Shown one piece after another: positions 52,748 through 62,506 of a stretch of 64,000 nt of DNA. Each line of letters starts with the position of its first letter. The first letter of the stretch is position 1. The notes under the pieces are model-generated. The model saw nothing but the letters and a program-made list of their open reading frames with translations, had not been told where the DNA came from and made no database searches. The DNA lies in assembly GCF_004514425.2 (NCBI RefSeq), contig NZ_MYFN02000001.1, positions 248,001 to 312,000 on the forward strand, in the 5' to 3' direction. This DNA comes from Shinella sumterensis. GTDB taxonomy: Bacteria; Pseudomonadota; Alphaproteobacteria; Rhizobiales; Rhizobiaceae. The position numbers were made by a program, and so were the translations under genes.

Positions 52748-55102
52748 GCCGCCTCGCATCTGGTCGACATAGTATTGTTGATAGAGGTCGCGGTACTTCT
52801 CGGCGGTGCCCGCGTCGCTGTAGCGGGGCAGGGTGTCCATGTCCGTCTTGTTGAGGATGACGCCGATGGTTTTCGCGTCGATGCGGCTTTCAGCGGCGAG
52901 AAGTTCCTTGACGAGGTTTGCCGGTGTGCGGCCCCATTCGACGACGAAGAGGAAACCGTCGGCCAGCGGCTCGAAAGCCTTGGCGTCTATCACCGGAGCG
53001 AGCGGGGGAAGGTCCACGACGACATAGTCGAAAGCCTGGCGTGCTTCTTCGACGAGTTGCTGCATGGCCGGCGAGGAGATGAGGTCATTGACATGGGGCG
53101 CGCAGGCGCCGTCGGGTTGGATGGCGATCGGCAGCATGGAGAGCTGGGAGTGTCTGTCGGTCTTGACCGCCTGGCCCCATGCGATGGTTCCCAGAAGCGC
53201 TTCGACGAGACCCGCCTGCGGTGCCGGCTTCATGATCGCACCCAGGCTCGGCCTGCGCATGTCTGCGTCGATCAGCAGGGTTCTTCTGCCACTCGCGGCA
53301 AGAAGTGCCGCGAAATTGATCGCGACGGTGGACTTGCCCTCGCCCGGCAGGGCCGAGGTCACGCCGATCACCCGATTCTTGCTGCTTGGGAGCGTCATGT
53401 CGCTGGCCAGCTTGGCGTTGCGCAAGGTTTCGGCAAAGACAGAGCGCGGCGCATCGAGGACGACGCGTGTCATGCGCTCGAGCGGCACCGCGTCCTCGCC
53501 GCTTTCGCCGGCAGCGTTGTCCGGTCCGGGTTCGGGCTTCACCGCCTTGGCGCCGATCGTGACGGGCCTGCCTTTCCTTACGCCGCCGATGAGTGGCAGG
53601 TAGCCGAGCGGCTTCAATCCAAGGATGGCGCGCACGTCGCTTTCGAGCCGGAAGGCGCGTTCGCGCATCTCCTGCACGAAGGTCAGGGCGCCGCCAGCCA
53701 TCAGGCCGAGCACGGCGGCAAGGCCGAGCACCATGGTCTTGTTGGGGCTGGAGGCGGATGTCGGCACGCCGGCATCCGAGATCACCCGCGCCTTGGGGAT
53801 GGGAAAGGACTGTTTCTGCGAGGCCTGCTCATAACGGGCGAGATAGGATTCCGAAAGCGCCTTCAGCGCCGTCGCCTTCTGCTCCAGCTCACGCAGGCGC
53901 ACGGAGGAACGGTTCGCCTCGGCATTGCTGCCGGCGACCTTCTGGATGCTCTCGCGCAGGGAAACCTCGCGCGAGCGGGCGACTTCGTATTCGTTGCGGA
54001 AGCTTGCCGTCAGTTGCTGGAGTTCGCGGTAGATCTGTCCGGCGAGGTTTTCTCTCTCGGCTTGCAGCGCGGCGACCTGCGGATGGTCCGCGCCGAAATT
54101 CTGCGTGATGTCCTGCGCGCGCTTGACGACGGAATTGTAGCGTTCGCGCAGGTCCTGCAATACGGAGCCGCCGGCTTGCTGGGTCGGGATTGAGGCATTG
54201 TCGACGGCCTTGTCCGGCCCCTGATCGACGATGGCCCGGAACTGCGCGTACCGGGCGGACGCGCTCGCCGCATCGGCCTGGGCGAGAATGAGCTGGCTGT
54301 TGAGGTCGGCGAGCTGCTGCTCGGACATCAGCTCACCGCGGGCGGTGGTCAGACCGTTTTCGCTGCGGTAGCGCTCGACTTCCAGCGCAGCCTCCTGCGC
54401 GCGGTTCTGGATATCGGTAAGCCGCTCCTGCAACCAGGTCGAGGCCTGTTCGGTTGCGGTGAAATTGGCGCTGAGCTGGTCTTCGAAAAAGGCCTCGGCG
54501 TACCGCTTGGTGACGGCGGCCGCGAGCTGCGGGTCGGTCGAGCGGAAGGAGACGGCCAGCACGGCGCTGCGTGAGACGCGTTCCACCGTCAACGACTGTT
54601 GCAGGATGCTGGCAGCCTTGTCGCGGCGTCCCTTCGCCAGCGCCTCCTGCGAGGCGGGCTGGCCGGACGAACCGAGCGAGGCGAGCGATCTCGCCCAGCC
54701 TTTGACGGTCGCGACGGGCGACTGCGGCGGGTTGAGAACGGTTTCGTTGTCGGCCAGCTTCAGATCATCGACCACGCGCAGCGCCAGCCGGCCGGATTTC
54801 AGGATCTCGACGGCGCTTGCGATACGCATGTCGACCTGTTGGCTGCTTTGCGGCGACGGCTCGCTCTCCTCGGCGTAACGCGACAGATCCTCGTCGAGCA
54901 GGATTTGCGTCATCGACGTGTAGACGGGTGTCGCGAACACCAGATAGGCGACGGCGAGCGCGATGGCGACCGCGACCGAAAGGGCAATCAGCCGCGCCCT
55001 GCGGACGAGGATCGTCATCAGGCGGTTGAGATCGATGAAGGAATCGGACGGATCCGGTTCCCGGTGAAGGATGCGGCTGTGTGTTACCGTGCGTTGATGC
55101 AT
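52736..55102 (-). CDS. exoP: Exopolysaccharide chain-length/export protein with tyrosine kinase domain (ExoP)
   Basis: A 788-residue polysaccharide co-polymerase with a BY-kinase domain. Membrane segments at about 35-58 and 455-480 bracket a large periplasmic coiled-coil domain with Wzz character. The cytoplasmic kinase has Walker A ALPGEGKST (583-591), A' LLIDADMRRPS (from 610) and B VVVDLPPL. The C-terminal tyrosine cluster (Y761, Y770, Y774, Y777, Y778) is the likely autophosphorylation site. It controls succinoglycan polymerisation and chain length. It is last in the operon, 81 bases after exoN with a small hairpin between. Confidence 0.92.
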   Translation of the reverse strand: MHQRTVTHSRILHREPDPSDSFIDLNRLMTILVRRARLIALSVAVAIALAVAYLVFATPVYTSMTQILLDEDLSRYAEESEPSPQSSQQVDMRIASAVEILKSGRLALRVVDDLKLADNETVLNPPQSPVATVKGWARSLASLGSSGQPASQEALAKGRRDKAASILQQSLTVERVSRSAVLAVSFRSTDPQLAAAVTKRYAEAFFEDQLSANFTATEQASTWLQERLTDIQNRAQEAALEVERYRSENGLTTARGELMSEQQLADLNSQLILAQADAASASARYAQFRAIVDQGPDKAVDNASIPTQQAGGSVLQDLRERYNSVVKRAQDITQNFGADHPQVAALQAERENLAGQIYRELQQLTASFRNEYEVARSREVSLRESIQKVAGSNAEANRSSVRLRELEQKATALKALSESYLARYEQASQKQSFPIPKARVISDAGVPTSASSPNKTMVLGLAAVLGLMAGGALTFVQEMRERAFRLESDVRAILGLKPLGYLPLIGGVRKGRPVTIGAKAVKPEPGPDNAAGESGEDAVPLERMTRVVLDAPRSVFAETLRNAKLASDMTLPSSKNRVIGVTSALPGEGKSTVAINFAALLAASGRRTLLIDADMRRPSLGAIMKPAPQAGLVEALLGTIAWGQAVKTDRHSQLSMLPIAIQPDGACAPHVNDLISSPAMQQLVEEARQAFDYVVVDLPPLAPVIDAKAFEPLADGFLFVVEWGRTPANLVKELLAAESRIDAKTIGVILNKTDMDTLPRYSDAGTAEKYRDLYQQYYVDQMRGGARQ

Positions 55103-55154
55103 GGGGCTCCGTTCTGCCTTTCGGCGCGATGGATGCTTTCCTCCCCGATATCCT

Positions 55155-55173
55155 CCGGGCTTGTCTGGCCCGG
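55155..55173 (-). terminator. Small hairpin between exoN and exoP
   Basis: A 6-base stem CCGGGC/GCCCGG with a 7-base loop, extendable past one mismatch, in the 81-base exoN-exoP spacer. It is the only sizeable gap within the exoH-to-exoP run and might allow separate expression of exoP. Confidence 0.35.
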
Positions 55174-55183
55174 GGGCACGAGA

Positions 55184-56089
55184 TTATGCCGCGCGAATCC
55201 GGCCCTCGTGCGACGACATCATGTCGCGCAGGGATTCATAGACCGCGCCTCCGATATCCGGACGGGCGAGCGCGAAAGCGACATTGGCCTCGATGAAGCC
55301 GTGCTTGGACCCGCAATCGTAGGTCCGCCCTTCATAGGGATGGGCGTGGAAGGGTTGGCTTCTGGAGAGCTCCAGCATGCTGTCGGTCAGCTGGATTTCA
55401 TTGCCTGCACCGCGCTGCTGGCGGGCGAGATGGCCGAAGACCTCCGGTTGGAGAATGTAGCGGCCGTTGAGGAAGAGATTGGAGGGCGCTTCGCCGGCTT
55501 TCGGCTTTTCCACCATATGGGTTACGGCAAAGCCGTGGCGCACGGGCGCACCCTTGCCGACGATGCCGTATTGCGAGGCGTCCTCCGGTGCGCATTGTTC
55601 GACACCGACGACGTTGCCGCCGACTTCGCCATAAAGCTCCATCAGGCCGGCCAGGCAGCCGCGCGGCCCGAAGGAGATCATGTCGGGCAGGAGCAGCGCG
55701 AACGGCTCGTCGCCGATGAGGTCGCGCGCGCACCAGACGGCATGGCCGAGGCCGAGTGGCGCCTGCTGGCGGGTGAAACTCACCGAGCCGGCGGTGGGCA
55801 GCAGGCGGCCGAGCTCGCTGACCTTGTCGTTCTTGCCGGATCTTTCGAGCGAGGAGATGAGCTCCGGCGTGTCGTCAAAATGATCCTCGATGACCTGCTT
55901 GTTGCGGCTGGTGACGAAAACGACATGTTCGATGCCGGCCTCGCGGGCCTCGTCGAGGGCATATTGAACGACGGGGCGGTCGACGATGGTCAGCATTTCC
56001 TTGGGCATCGCCTTCGTGGCGGGCAGGAAGCGGGTTCCGTTGCCGGCGACGGGAATGACGGCCTTGCGGACGGTCTTGTTTCGCACCAT
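55184..56089 (-). CDS. exoN: UTP-glucose-1-phosphate uridylyltransferase (ExoN)
   Basis: A 301-residue GalU-type nucleotidyltransferase: [23 protein letters not shown] is the nucleotide-binding and catalytic opening (shown in part: [17 protein letters not shown]), with [13 protein letters not shown] later. It makes UDP-glucose for the repeat unit. ATG 56089 has AAAGGATAA upstream, within the end of exoO. Confidence 0.92.
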   Translation of the reverse strand: MVRNKTVRKAVIPVAGNGTRFLPATKAMPKEMLTIVDRPVVQYALDEAREAGIEHVVFVTSRNKQVIEDHFDDTPELISSLERSGKNDKVSELGRLLPTAGSVSFTRQQAPLGLGHAVWCARDLIGDEPFALLLPDMISFGPRGCLAGLMELYGEVGGNVVGVEQCAPEDASQYGIVGKGAPVRHGFAVTHMVEKPKAGEAPSNLFLNGRYILQPEVFGHLARQQRGAGNEIQLTDSMLELSRSQPFHAHPYEGRTYDCGSKHGFIEANVAFALARPDIGGAVYESLRDMMSSHEGRIRAA

Positions 56090-56093
56090 GGCA

Positions 56094-57104
56094 TTATCCT
56101 TTATTCTTGAGCGCGATGTCCGGCGCTGTCGAGGAAGAAGAGGCCGCGCGGGACGCGGCCGTCTTGTGGTGGATCGGTGGCGTGGTCAGGCGGCGCCAAC
56201 GAGCGGCGATGGGCATGGCGAGGTGCCGTATCGCGAGGGGATCACCAAGCGCCACCTTGGCGGCAGCGCCGAGCGAACGGTTCTTGAGGTGGTGGACGAG
56301 CGCGAGGAAGGCGCGCGTTTCCCTGAGGTTGCGCGTACGACGGCGCTGTGCGGCAGCGGCTTCGCCCGAGAGCGGGAAGCGGGCAAGCAGCCGACTGTCG
56401 CCGGCCAGCATGGCGTCGACATGGTCGAGATGCAGCACGCGCGAAATCGAGCCTTCACGGATATGATAGAGATAACCCGCCTCCGGAACGGCCGTGCAGC
56501 GGCCGCCCGAGGCGAGCACGGCGGCGAGCAGAAGATAGTCCTCGCCGATGCGCAGGGCCTCGTCGTAGGCGAGCCGGTTTTCCAGCAGGAAGGCGCGGCG
56601 AAAGACCGGTTTCATATAGCCGAAATTGTGCGTGCTGCGAAAAATCCGGTTGGAATCGATGAATGCCGGCAGCGTCAGTGCGGGCATGTCGGCCAGGAGA
56701 TCTTGCGGGAACATCCGCTCCGTTCGGCCATCTTGATGCAGCACGTCCAGATTATCGACGGCTGCCACGGCATCCGCTCCTTCCGCAGCGGCGATCATGC
56801 GGGCAAGACGGTTCGGCCGCATCGTGTCGTCGGCATCGAGAACCGCGATCCAGCGGCCGCGCGCGGCGGCAAAGCCGGCATTGCGCGCTGCACCGGGCCC
56901 ACCGTTGGAGCCGAGCGATACAAGCTTCACGACCGGCTCGCCGAGCGCGGCAACGATCTGGCGCGTCGCGTCGGTCGAGCAATCGTCGGCGACGATCACC
57001 TCCACCGATACGCCATCCTGCGCCAGGGCGCTGGTTATGGCGCGCTGGATGGTGTCGGCCGCGTTGTAGGCGGCGATCACGACACTGACATCGGGGGCGG
57101 TCAT
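56094..57104 (-). CDS. exoO: Succinoglycan glucosyltransferase (ExoO), GT2 family
   Basis: A 336-residue family-2 glycosyltransferase: [27 protein letters not shown] and the DxD motif in [11 protein letters not shown]. In S. meliloti ExoO adds a glucose in the side chain of the octasaccharide unit. It overlaps exoM by 4 bases (ATGA). Assignment to ExoO rests on the conserved gene order. Confidence 0.88.
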   Translation of the reverse strand: MTAPDVSVVIAAYNAADTIQRAITSALAQDGVSVEVIVADDCSTDATRQIVAALGEPVVKLVSLGSNGGPGAARNAGFAAARGRWIAVLDADDTMRPNRLARMIAAAEGADAVAAVDNLDVLHQDGRTERMFPQDLLADMPALTLPAFIDSNRIFRSTHNFGYMKPVFRRAFLLENRLAYDEALRIGEDYLLLAAVLASGGRCTAVPEAGYLYHIREGSISRVLHLDHVDAMLAGDSRLLARFPLSGEAAAAQRRRTRNLRETRAFLALVHHLKNRSLGAAAKVALGDPLAIRHLAMPIAARWRRLTTPPIHHKTAASRAASSSSTAPDIALKNKG

Positions 57105-58024
57105 CGCGCCGCCTCCAGTTTTCCGTAGGGCTCAATGGCACGTGCGCCGAACAGGCCACCGACTGCGCCGGCATGAAGAAGGCCGCGCAGGAGGAAGCGG
57201 TTGCGGCGTACCGGAGAGAAGGCGAAGGCGCTCGCGCCGGCCAGGCAGACAGCGCCCTTCGCGGCAGCAAGCGCCGCTGCACCGAGGCGCGCTGCGCCTT
57301 CATGGCGTGCAGCGAGCAGCTGGCCATGGGTCTGCCCCATCCGCAGCCTCCGCTGCGCCAGCCAGGAGAAACGGGCGCGTTCGGCGGGAACGACTTCCTT
57401 CACCCATGCCTCCTCGGCGAAGGCGATGCGCCCGCCATCGGCATGCACCGCGCTGAAGAAGGCGGTGTCCTCGCCGCCGCTCCGCCCCAGTGCAAGATCG
57501 AAACGCCGGCCGGCGATCGCCGGTGCGGTGCGGCGCATCAGGACGTTGCAGGTATATCCCGTGCGGATTTCGCCGTTTACCCAGACCGGGCGCGTGGCGT
57601 GGAAATCGCCTTCACGCATCCAGTCCGGCGCGCCTTGCCCGTAGAGTGCGCGCACCGGGCCCAGCACCACGTCGGCACGGTGCTTTTCTGCGGTGGCAAG
57701 CAATGCGTCCAGCCAGAGCGGTTCCACGGTCTCGTCGTCGTCGACGAAGGCGATGAAGTCGGCATCGCTGTGCTCAAGGCAGGCGTTGCGGGCGATGGAG
57801 ATGTTTCCAGCGGGGCAATGCACATAGACGATGCTGGCCGGCAGCATCGGCATCGCAGCTTCGACGCGGTTGCGGGCGCTCGGCTCCACATCGTTGTCGG
57901 CGACGATGATGCGAAGGCGTATGCCTGCGGGTACGACCAGCCGGGAGAGCGAGGTGAGCGTTTCCGTCAGCGCTGCGCGCCGAAAGGTGCAGATGGCGAT
58001 ATCGATGTGGAGGGGCGCTGTCAT
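57101..58024 (-). CDS. exoM: Succinoglycan glucosyltransferase (ExoM), GT2 family
   Basis: A 307-residue family-2 glycosyltransferase with DIAICTFRRAALTETL, SIARNACLEHSDADF and the acidic motif FVDDDETVEP. ExoM adds the fourth sugar of the unit in S. meliloti. ATG 58024 overlaps exoA by 4 bases; the open frame upstream to 58696 is a shadow of exoA. Confidence 0.88.
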   Translation of the reverse strand: MTAPLHIDIAICTFRRAALTETLTSLSRLVVPAGIRLRIIVADNDVEPSARNRVEAAMPMLPASIVYVHCPAGNISIARNACLEHSDADFIAFVDDDETVEPLWLDALLATAEKHRADVVLGPVRALYGQGAPDWMREGDFHATRPVWVNGEIRTGYTCNVLMRRTAPAIAGRRFDLALGRSGGEDTAFFSAVHADGGRIAFAEEAWVKEVVPAERARFSWLAQRRLRMGQTHGQLLAARHEGAARLGAAALAAAKGAVCLAGASAFAFSPVRRNRFLLRGLLHAGAVGGLFGARAIEPYGKLEAAR

Positions 58025-59019
58025 GCCAAGGCCCTCCGCTGGCGCGGATCCAGCATTTCGCGCCAGAAGCCGGCCGACCAGGCGAAGTGCATGATCATGG
58101 CGGAAACGGCGGCGAGCGGGCCGTACGGATTGCGTTGGCCGAGCGCCATCCACGCACCGTAGCCCATGCATGCGGCGGCCCACAGCACGAAGGGCACGGC
58201 GGCAATCCAGGTGATCGCGGCGAGGAACGCGCCGACCGCGACCGGCGCCACCATCAGCGGCAACATCTGCCGGAGGCTCGGCCGCGAGCGGTGTTTCAAG
58301 AAATTGCGCGCCCGGCCGCGGCCATAGCCGAAATACTGCTTGAAGAGCGGCAGGGCACTTGCCCGCGGATAATAGACCATGCTCGTGCGTGCGGTCATCC
58401 ACACGCGGTAACCGGCCTGATGGAGCCGATAGTCGTATTCGGCGTCCTCGTTGGCGGTGAACGCCTCGTCGTAGCCACCGATGGCGCGGAAGGCCGCTAT
58501 GCGCATCAGCGCATGATGACCATGGTCCGTCCAGTGACTTTCGGCGCCGACCCGGTGCTTGGCCCCGCCATTGCCCAGCACGGAGTTCTGCGCCACGGCC
58601 GTCGCCTTCTGGAACGTGCCGAACCCGATGGTCTGCATGGCGACCACGACCGAATCCGCGCCGGTTTCCAGCGCCTCCTCCACCAGCACACGGCAATAGT
58701 CGTCAGGATAGGTGCCGTGGGCGTCGATGCGGATGAGGTAATCATGTTCGGTGCCGAAGGTCGCGACGGCGAGGTTGATCGCAGCACTCTGGATGCGCTT
58801 CGGATTGTCGAGCACATGCATGTTCGGCACCTCTGCCGTGAGGCGGCGGGCAATGTCGCGCGTGCCGTCCGTGCTGCCGCCATCGACCACGACGAGGGTG
58901 GCGGTGAGATCGGCAAGGTCCGGTTCGAGATGTCGGACCAGACGCTCGAGATAAGCCGCCTCGTTGAGGCAGGGGATGACGATCAGGCAACGCACCGAGG
59001 CGACAGCATCAGCGTTCAT
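58021..59019 (-). CDS. exoA: Succinoglycan glucosyltransferase (ExoA), GT2 family
   Basis: A 332-residue family-2 glycosyltransferase: VIPCLNEAAYLERLV, VDGGSTDGTRD and the RIDAHGTYP acidic motif, with hydrophobic segments in the last 80 residues anchoring it to the inner membrane. It adds the third sugar on the lipid-linked precursor. ATG 59019 overlaps the end of exoL by 11 bases. Confidence 0.9.
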   Translation of the reverse strand: MNADAVASVRCLIVIPCLNEAAYLERLVRHLEPDLADLTATLVVVDGGSTDGTRDIARRLTAEVPNMHVLDNPKRIQSAAINLAVATFGTEHDYLIRIDAHGTYPDDYCRVLVEEALETGADSVVVAMQTIGFGTFQKATAVAQNSVLGNGGAKHRVGAESHWTDHGHHALMRIAAFRAIGGYDEAFTANEDAEYDYRLHQAGYRVWMTARTSMVYYPRASALPLFKQYFGYGRGRARNFLKHRSRPSLRQMLPLMVAPVAVGAFLAAITWIAAVPFVLWAAACMGYGAWMALGQRNPYGPLAAVSAMIMHFAWSAGFWREMLDPRQRRALA

Positions 59020-60223
59020 GGCAATCCACCTTGTTGGCGATGAGGGACGGGAGGGGTTGCAGGGGCGCTGCCTGTCCGGACGGCTGGCGCAACGCGCCAA
59101 GGCGCTGGACGAAAGCCGTGCAGTCGGCGCGATCCAGGATCCAGGGCCGTGTGCCGAGCGCGACGAGACGCGCGTTCAGCGACTGGTAATCATCGTCGCC
59201 GAAGGCGGCGAAGCGCTGGATGAGCGTCTCCAGACGACCATCGGCAAGGGTGATGCCGACACCGTGCCGGGCGGCGAGGCGGGCCGTTTCAGTCCCCTCG
59301 AGAACGATGGGCAGGGCGCCGTGCCGACCACCTTCATAAATGCGGTTGGGCAACAGCCACTGCGAGTTCTGGCCTTCCTCGAAGAAGTCGATGGCCCAGG
59401 TGAAATCCACCTCGGCATAGATGGCCGACAGGTCCTCCGGGTTGCGGTAAGGGCCTTCAAAGCGGATGAAGGGTTCTCGTTTGACGATGCCGTCGAAATC
59501 ATCGAATTCGCGGTAGGCCGGCCGGCCGCGCAACACCACCTCGAAACGTCCTTCCGTGCGTCGCGTAAACGCACAAAGCAGGTCGAGCGACTTGCGGCAG
59601 CGGATCGCGCCGAACCAGCCGATGCGCCAGGGGGCGCCGGTCGGGCGCATGCGCGCTGGCAGACCGGCATCGCCGCCGTCCAGTTCCAACACCCGGTTCT
59701 CCAGCAGATGGATGGGCGCGCGGATGCCCGAAAGGGGTTTGAAATAGTGTTCTATGAAGGCTGGCGAACTGGTGACGACAAGCCCTGCCTTACGCCCGAA
59801 ATGGCGCTCGGCCCCACGTAGGAGGCGGCCGGCCGGACCTGCCTTCAGCATCAGGCGGTGCACGTCGAGGCATTCATAGGCGATGGGGACCTTGCCGAAG
59901 TGCGTCGAGGCGCGGCGGGCGAGCACCAGCATTTCAAGGTTGCGCGCAAGGATGATGTCCGGTTTCGCCAATCCTGCGAGCTTTCGGGGCAGCCGCGCTA
60001 CCGCACCGGCTACCGCGACGAGCCGCTGGGCAAAGCGCGCGTCTGCGGTCGTGCCGAGTTCCAGCGGTGTGACGCCTTCGATGTCGGCGAGACGGTTTTC
60101 GCCGCGGCGGAAACCGGCAAGCATCACCTCCGCGCCGCCCGCCTGCAGCATCAGCACCCGCCGGCGCACGGCGGGGTCTGAAAGGTCGTGGACGAGGTAG
60201 AGGATCCGTAGCATCGGCGTCAT
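59009..60223 (-). CDS. exoL: Succinoglycan glycosyltransferase (ExoL)
   Basis: A 404-residue GT-B-fold glycosyltransferase. The N-terminal half begins LRILYLVHDLSDPAVRRRV, and the C-terminal half has the donor-site segment EGGRHGALPIVLEGTETARL. ExoL adds the second sugar (glucose) to lipid-linked galactose in S. meliloti. The start is 4 bases after the exoK stop; ATG 60214 is an alternative. Confidence 0.88.
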   Translation of the reverse strand: MTPMLRILYLVHDLSDPAVRRRVLMLQAGGAEVMLAGFRRGENRLADIEGVTPLELGTTADARFAQRLVAVAGAVARLPRKLAGLAKPDIILARNLEMLVLARRASTHFGKVPIAYECLDVHRLMLKAGPAGRLLRGAERHFGRKAGLVVTSSPAFIEHYFKPLSGIRAPIHLLENRVLELDGGDAGLPARMRPTGAPWRIGWFGAIRCRKSLDLLCAFTRRTEGRFEVVLRGRPAYREFDDFDGIVKREPFIRFEGPYRNPEDLSAIYAEVDFTWAIDFFEEGQNSQWLLPNRIYEGGRHGALPIVLEGTETARLAARHGVGITLADGRLETLIQRFAAFGDDDYQSLNARLVALGTRPWILDRADCTAFVQRLGALRQPSGQAAPLQPLPSLIANKVDCHER

Positions 60224-60227
60224 CCGA

Positions 60228-61013
60228 TCAATTCACCAGGCAGGCGACGGAACCGTCGAACTGGCAAGGCTCGCCCTCGGCGGTGAAGGCGAGACGCTCC
60301 ACTTCCAGCCGCGCCGGGCCGGAAAAGGCAAAACGACCCATCCAGTCGGAGAGCGTGTCGGTGCCCCAAAGCGACAGGAAGATTTTCTGCGCGTGGTTGG
60401 GCAACTTCTTCGGGTCTGTCACCTCATGCACCAAAGTGCCGTTCACGTAATAGCGCAGGCTTTGCTTCTGCCAGACGAAGGCATAGTCGTTGAACCCATT
60501 GTCGGCGCCGCCGGGAACAGGCACGAGTTTCTCGTTTCCACCCTTGCCGGCAATGTACTGGTTGAGCTGGACGCGGTTGGTATCCTTGCCGAGAACCTCG
60601 AAGTCGATCTCGTCATGCGGTTTCTTGTCGGTCGGTCCGATGTAGGTGAAAAAAGCCGAATTGAGGCCCGAGCCGGTCGCCGTCTTCATGCGCACCTCGT
60701 AGGTGCCGTAGCCGTAGCGCTTGCGGGTCTGCACCTCGCCGCAGGAATACTGACGTTCGCCGGCGGGCTTCGCGTCGAAGGAAAGCAGGAGTTTTCCGCC
60801 TTCCACCTGCACCTGATCCTTCGACCACGTGCAGTTCTGGTGTGCGCCGTTGTTCCAGCCGTCCGAAACATACCACCGGGCGGTGTCGAGCCGATCGAAC
60901 TCCTCGACGAAGGACGTGCCGTTCGCTCCGTCCTGCGCGGCGGCGGGAACCGTGGTGCACAGCATGCTGAGAAGGGCGGATGCCCCAAGGGCCTGTGTCA
61001 GGGAAACGGTCAT
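60228..61013 (-). CDS. exoK: Endo-1,3-1,4-beta-glycanase (ExoK), GH16 family
   Basis: A 261-residue secreted glycoside hydrolase. The signal peptide ends in VPAAAQ. The GH16 catalytic signature DEIDFEVLG is intact, with the two glutamates as nucleophile and acid/base. ExoK cuts nascent succinoglycan to give low-molecular-weight forms. GGAGGTGATC before ATG 61013 is an excellent ribosome binding site. The open frame to 61853 upstream is a shadow of exoH. Confidence 0.93.
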   Translation of the reverse strand: MTVSLTQALGASALLSMLCTTVPAAAQDGANGTSFVEEFDRLDTARWYVSDGWNNGAHQNCTWSKDQVQVEGGKLLLSFDAKPAGERQYSCGEVQTRKRYGYGTYEVRMKTATGSGLNSAFFTYIGPTDKKPHDEIDFEVLGKDTNRVQLNQYIAGKGGNEKLVPVPGGADNGFNDYAFVWQKQSLRYYVNGTLVHEVTDPKKLPNHAQKIFLSLWGTDTLSDWMGRFAFSGPARLEVERLAFTAEGEPCQFDGSVACLVN

Positions 61014-61015
61014 GA

Positions 61016-62176
61016 TCACCTCCGTTGGGCGACGGAGCCCTCGGGCTTCATCTGCGGGTGTGGGCGGCCGGCCGGAGCCCGTTTGCGGTCGCCCATGCGG
61101 CGACCGGTGAGGATGGCGTGCAGCGGGGGTACGAAGCGCTGTGCCAGCGCATGGGTGGAAACGAGGATGACGAGGGCCAGAAGCGGGCTTGCGATATAAA
61201 ACAGCGGGTAATCCGCGCTGCCGAACCGGTTCCAGACCATCCAGAAGAGGATGAGCAGCGGATAGTGGCCGCAGAATATCCAGAAGCTCAGCCCGCCGAG
61301 CCGCGCCAGGCTCTGACCTGTGGCGGTGCGGACAAGCAGCGCCGAAAGCGCCCAGGCGCCGAAGATGCCGGCGATGGCGGTAACGGCACGCAGCATGTCG
61401 AGCCAGGCGGGAAATTCCGGACCATAGGCATAAAGCGCGAAGGAGAGCAGCACCGCCATCGCGAGCACGGCCAGCACGACAGGCAACGCGAAACGATCCA
61501 TGCGCCTGATGTCGACGCGATGGAGTGCCATCGCCACGCCGAAGCTGAAGCCGAACAGAATGGATTTCTTGAGGAAAATGCCATTGGGAACCGGCAGCAC
61601 GGCATAGGTCAGCATGAGCACGAGCACCGTGCGCGGATAACGCAGCACCGCAAGCGCGATCAACGGCGATAGGATCAGGCAGAGAAGGAGATCCCGCAGG
61701 AAATAGAGCGGAATATTGATCGGCCAGCTCTCGACGGCGAGCGCAAGGTTCATCATCTCCCGCGGCGTGGCATTGGGCACGTCGGGCAGGTAGCCGAAGC
61801 CGATGCCGCGCAGCTGGGCTAGATAGACGAGTGCGAGAAAGGTGATGTTCCAAAGCAGGAACGGCAGAAGAATCGTGGAGGTCTTGGTACGCAGTGTCCT
61901 GCGATAATCGAAGGCCTCGAAGCCGCGATGGAAAAGCAGATAGCCAGATATGGCACTGAGGCAGGGCACGCCGATACGAAACAGGCTGTCGCCCAGGAAG
62001 ACGCGCATCCAGTCGAAACCGCTGACCGCGCCCGCATAAGCGCTCGTTGCCGGATCGTGGGGAACATGCACGAAGATGATCCCCGATATCAGCACGATCC
62101 GCATCATGTTGATGCGTGCGGAGACTGTCGCGTCGATTTGCACGGTTGCGTCACCCCTCTGGTGCGCCGTTCCCAT
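61016..62176 (-). CDS. exoH: Succinoglycan succinyltransferase (ExoH), acyltransferase 3 family
   Basis: A 386-residue inner-membrane protein with about ten hydrophobic segments of the acyltransferase-3 family. It begins with a short cytoplasmic tail then RINMMRIVLISGIIFVHVPH, where the conserved histidine lies. ExoH succinylates succinoglycan, needed for cleavage by ExoK and for symbiotic activity in S. meliloti. ATG 62176 has AAAGG upstream; the frame is open to 62407 but the extra residues lack membrane or family character. Confidence 0.88.
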   Translation of the reverse strand: MGTAHQRGDATVQIDATVSARINMMRIVLISGIIFVHVPHDPATSAYAGAVSGFDWMRVFLGDSLFRIGVPCLSAISGYLLFHRGFEAFDYRRTLRTKTSTILLPFLLWNITFLALVYLAQLRGIGFGYLPDVPNATPREMMNLALAVESWPINIPLYFLRDLLLCLILSPLIALAVLRYPRTVLVLMLTYAVLPVPNGIFLKKSILFGFSFGVAMALHRVDIRRMDRFALPVVLAVLAMAVLLSFALYAYGPEFPAWLDMLRAVTAIAGIFGAWALSALLVRTATGQSLARLGGLSFWIFCGHYPLLILFWMVWNRFGSADYPLFYIASPLLALVILVSTHALAQRFVPPLHAILTGRRMGDRKRAPAGRPHPQMKPEGSVAQRR

Positions 62177-62506
62177 CGGGCGGCCTTTGAACAAGGTCAG
62201 ACCGAAGCCTGTGAAGAGGAGTTTGCACGATCGGACTGCAGAAAATGTGGCAGCGCAGCAAATTTTCCGGCAGGTCCGGTTGCATCGCAGCATCGGAAGC
62301 GAAATTGCATTCCGCCAAAGATGCACGCTCACATATGCGTGAGAGAAGCGTGATGTCTCTTTTGACAATACTTTGAAGATTATTCGAATGTACTGATTTA
62401 AGCGCAATTTCTGGGTGTAGGCGAACCGGATTTTTTTCAGTCTTCTACGGTGATTCAGGGCGGAGCCGCGCGAACTGCGGCGAATCTTCCCTGAATTGGG
62501 GCAGTC
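62177..62506. other. Upstream region of the exoH operon
   Basis: The 330 bases between exoT and exoH hold no gene. On the minus strand a TTGTCA hexamer (about 62358-62363) might be a -35 element, though no good -10 is seen at the right distance. A small inverted repeat CTCAC-N6-GTGAG lies at about 62329-62344. A run of T at 62431-62437 faces exoH on the plus strand only. The region is AT-rich compared with the genes and is the likely promoter of exoH-K-L-A-M-O-N. Confidence 0.45.

Noticed and set aside
52553-54193. Plus-strand open frame of 546 codons
   Set aside because: Antisense to exoP, whose kinase motifs are intact; no ribosome binding site or domain.
61014-61853. N-terminal extension of the exoK frame
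   Set aside because: It overlaps exoH in another frame and lacks sense; the GH16 protein has a signal peptide and a strong ribosome binding site at 61013.
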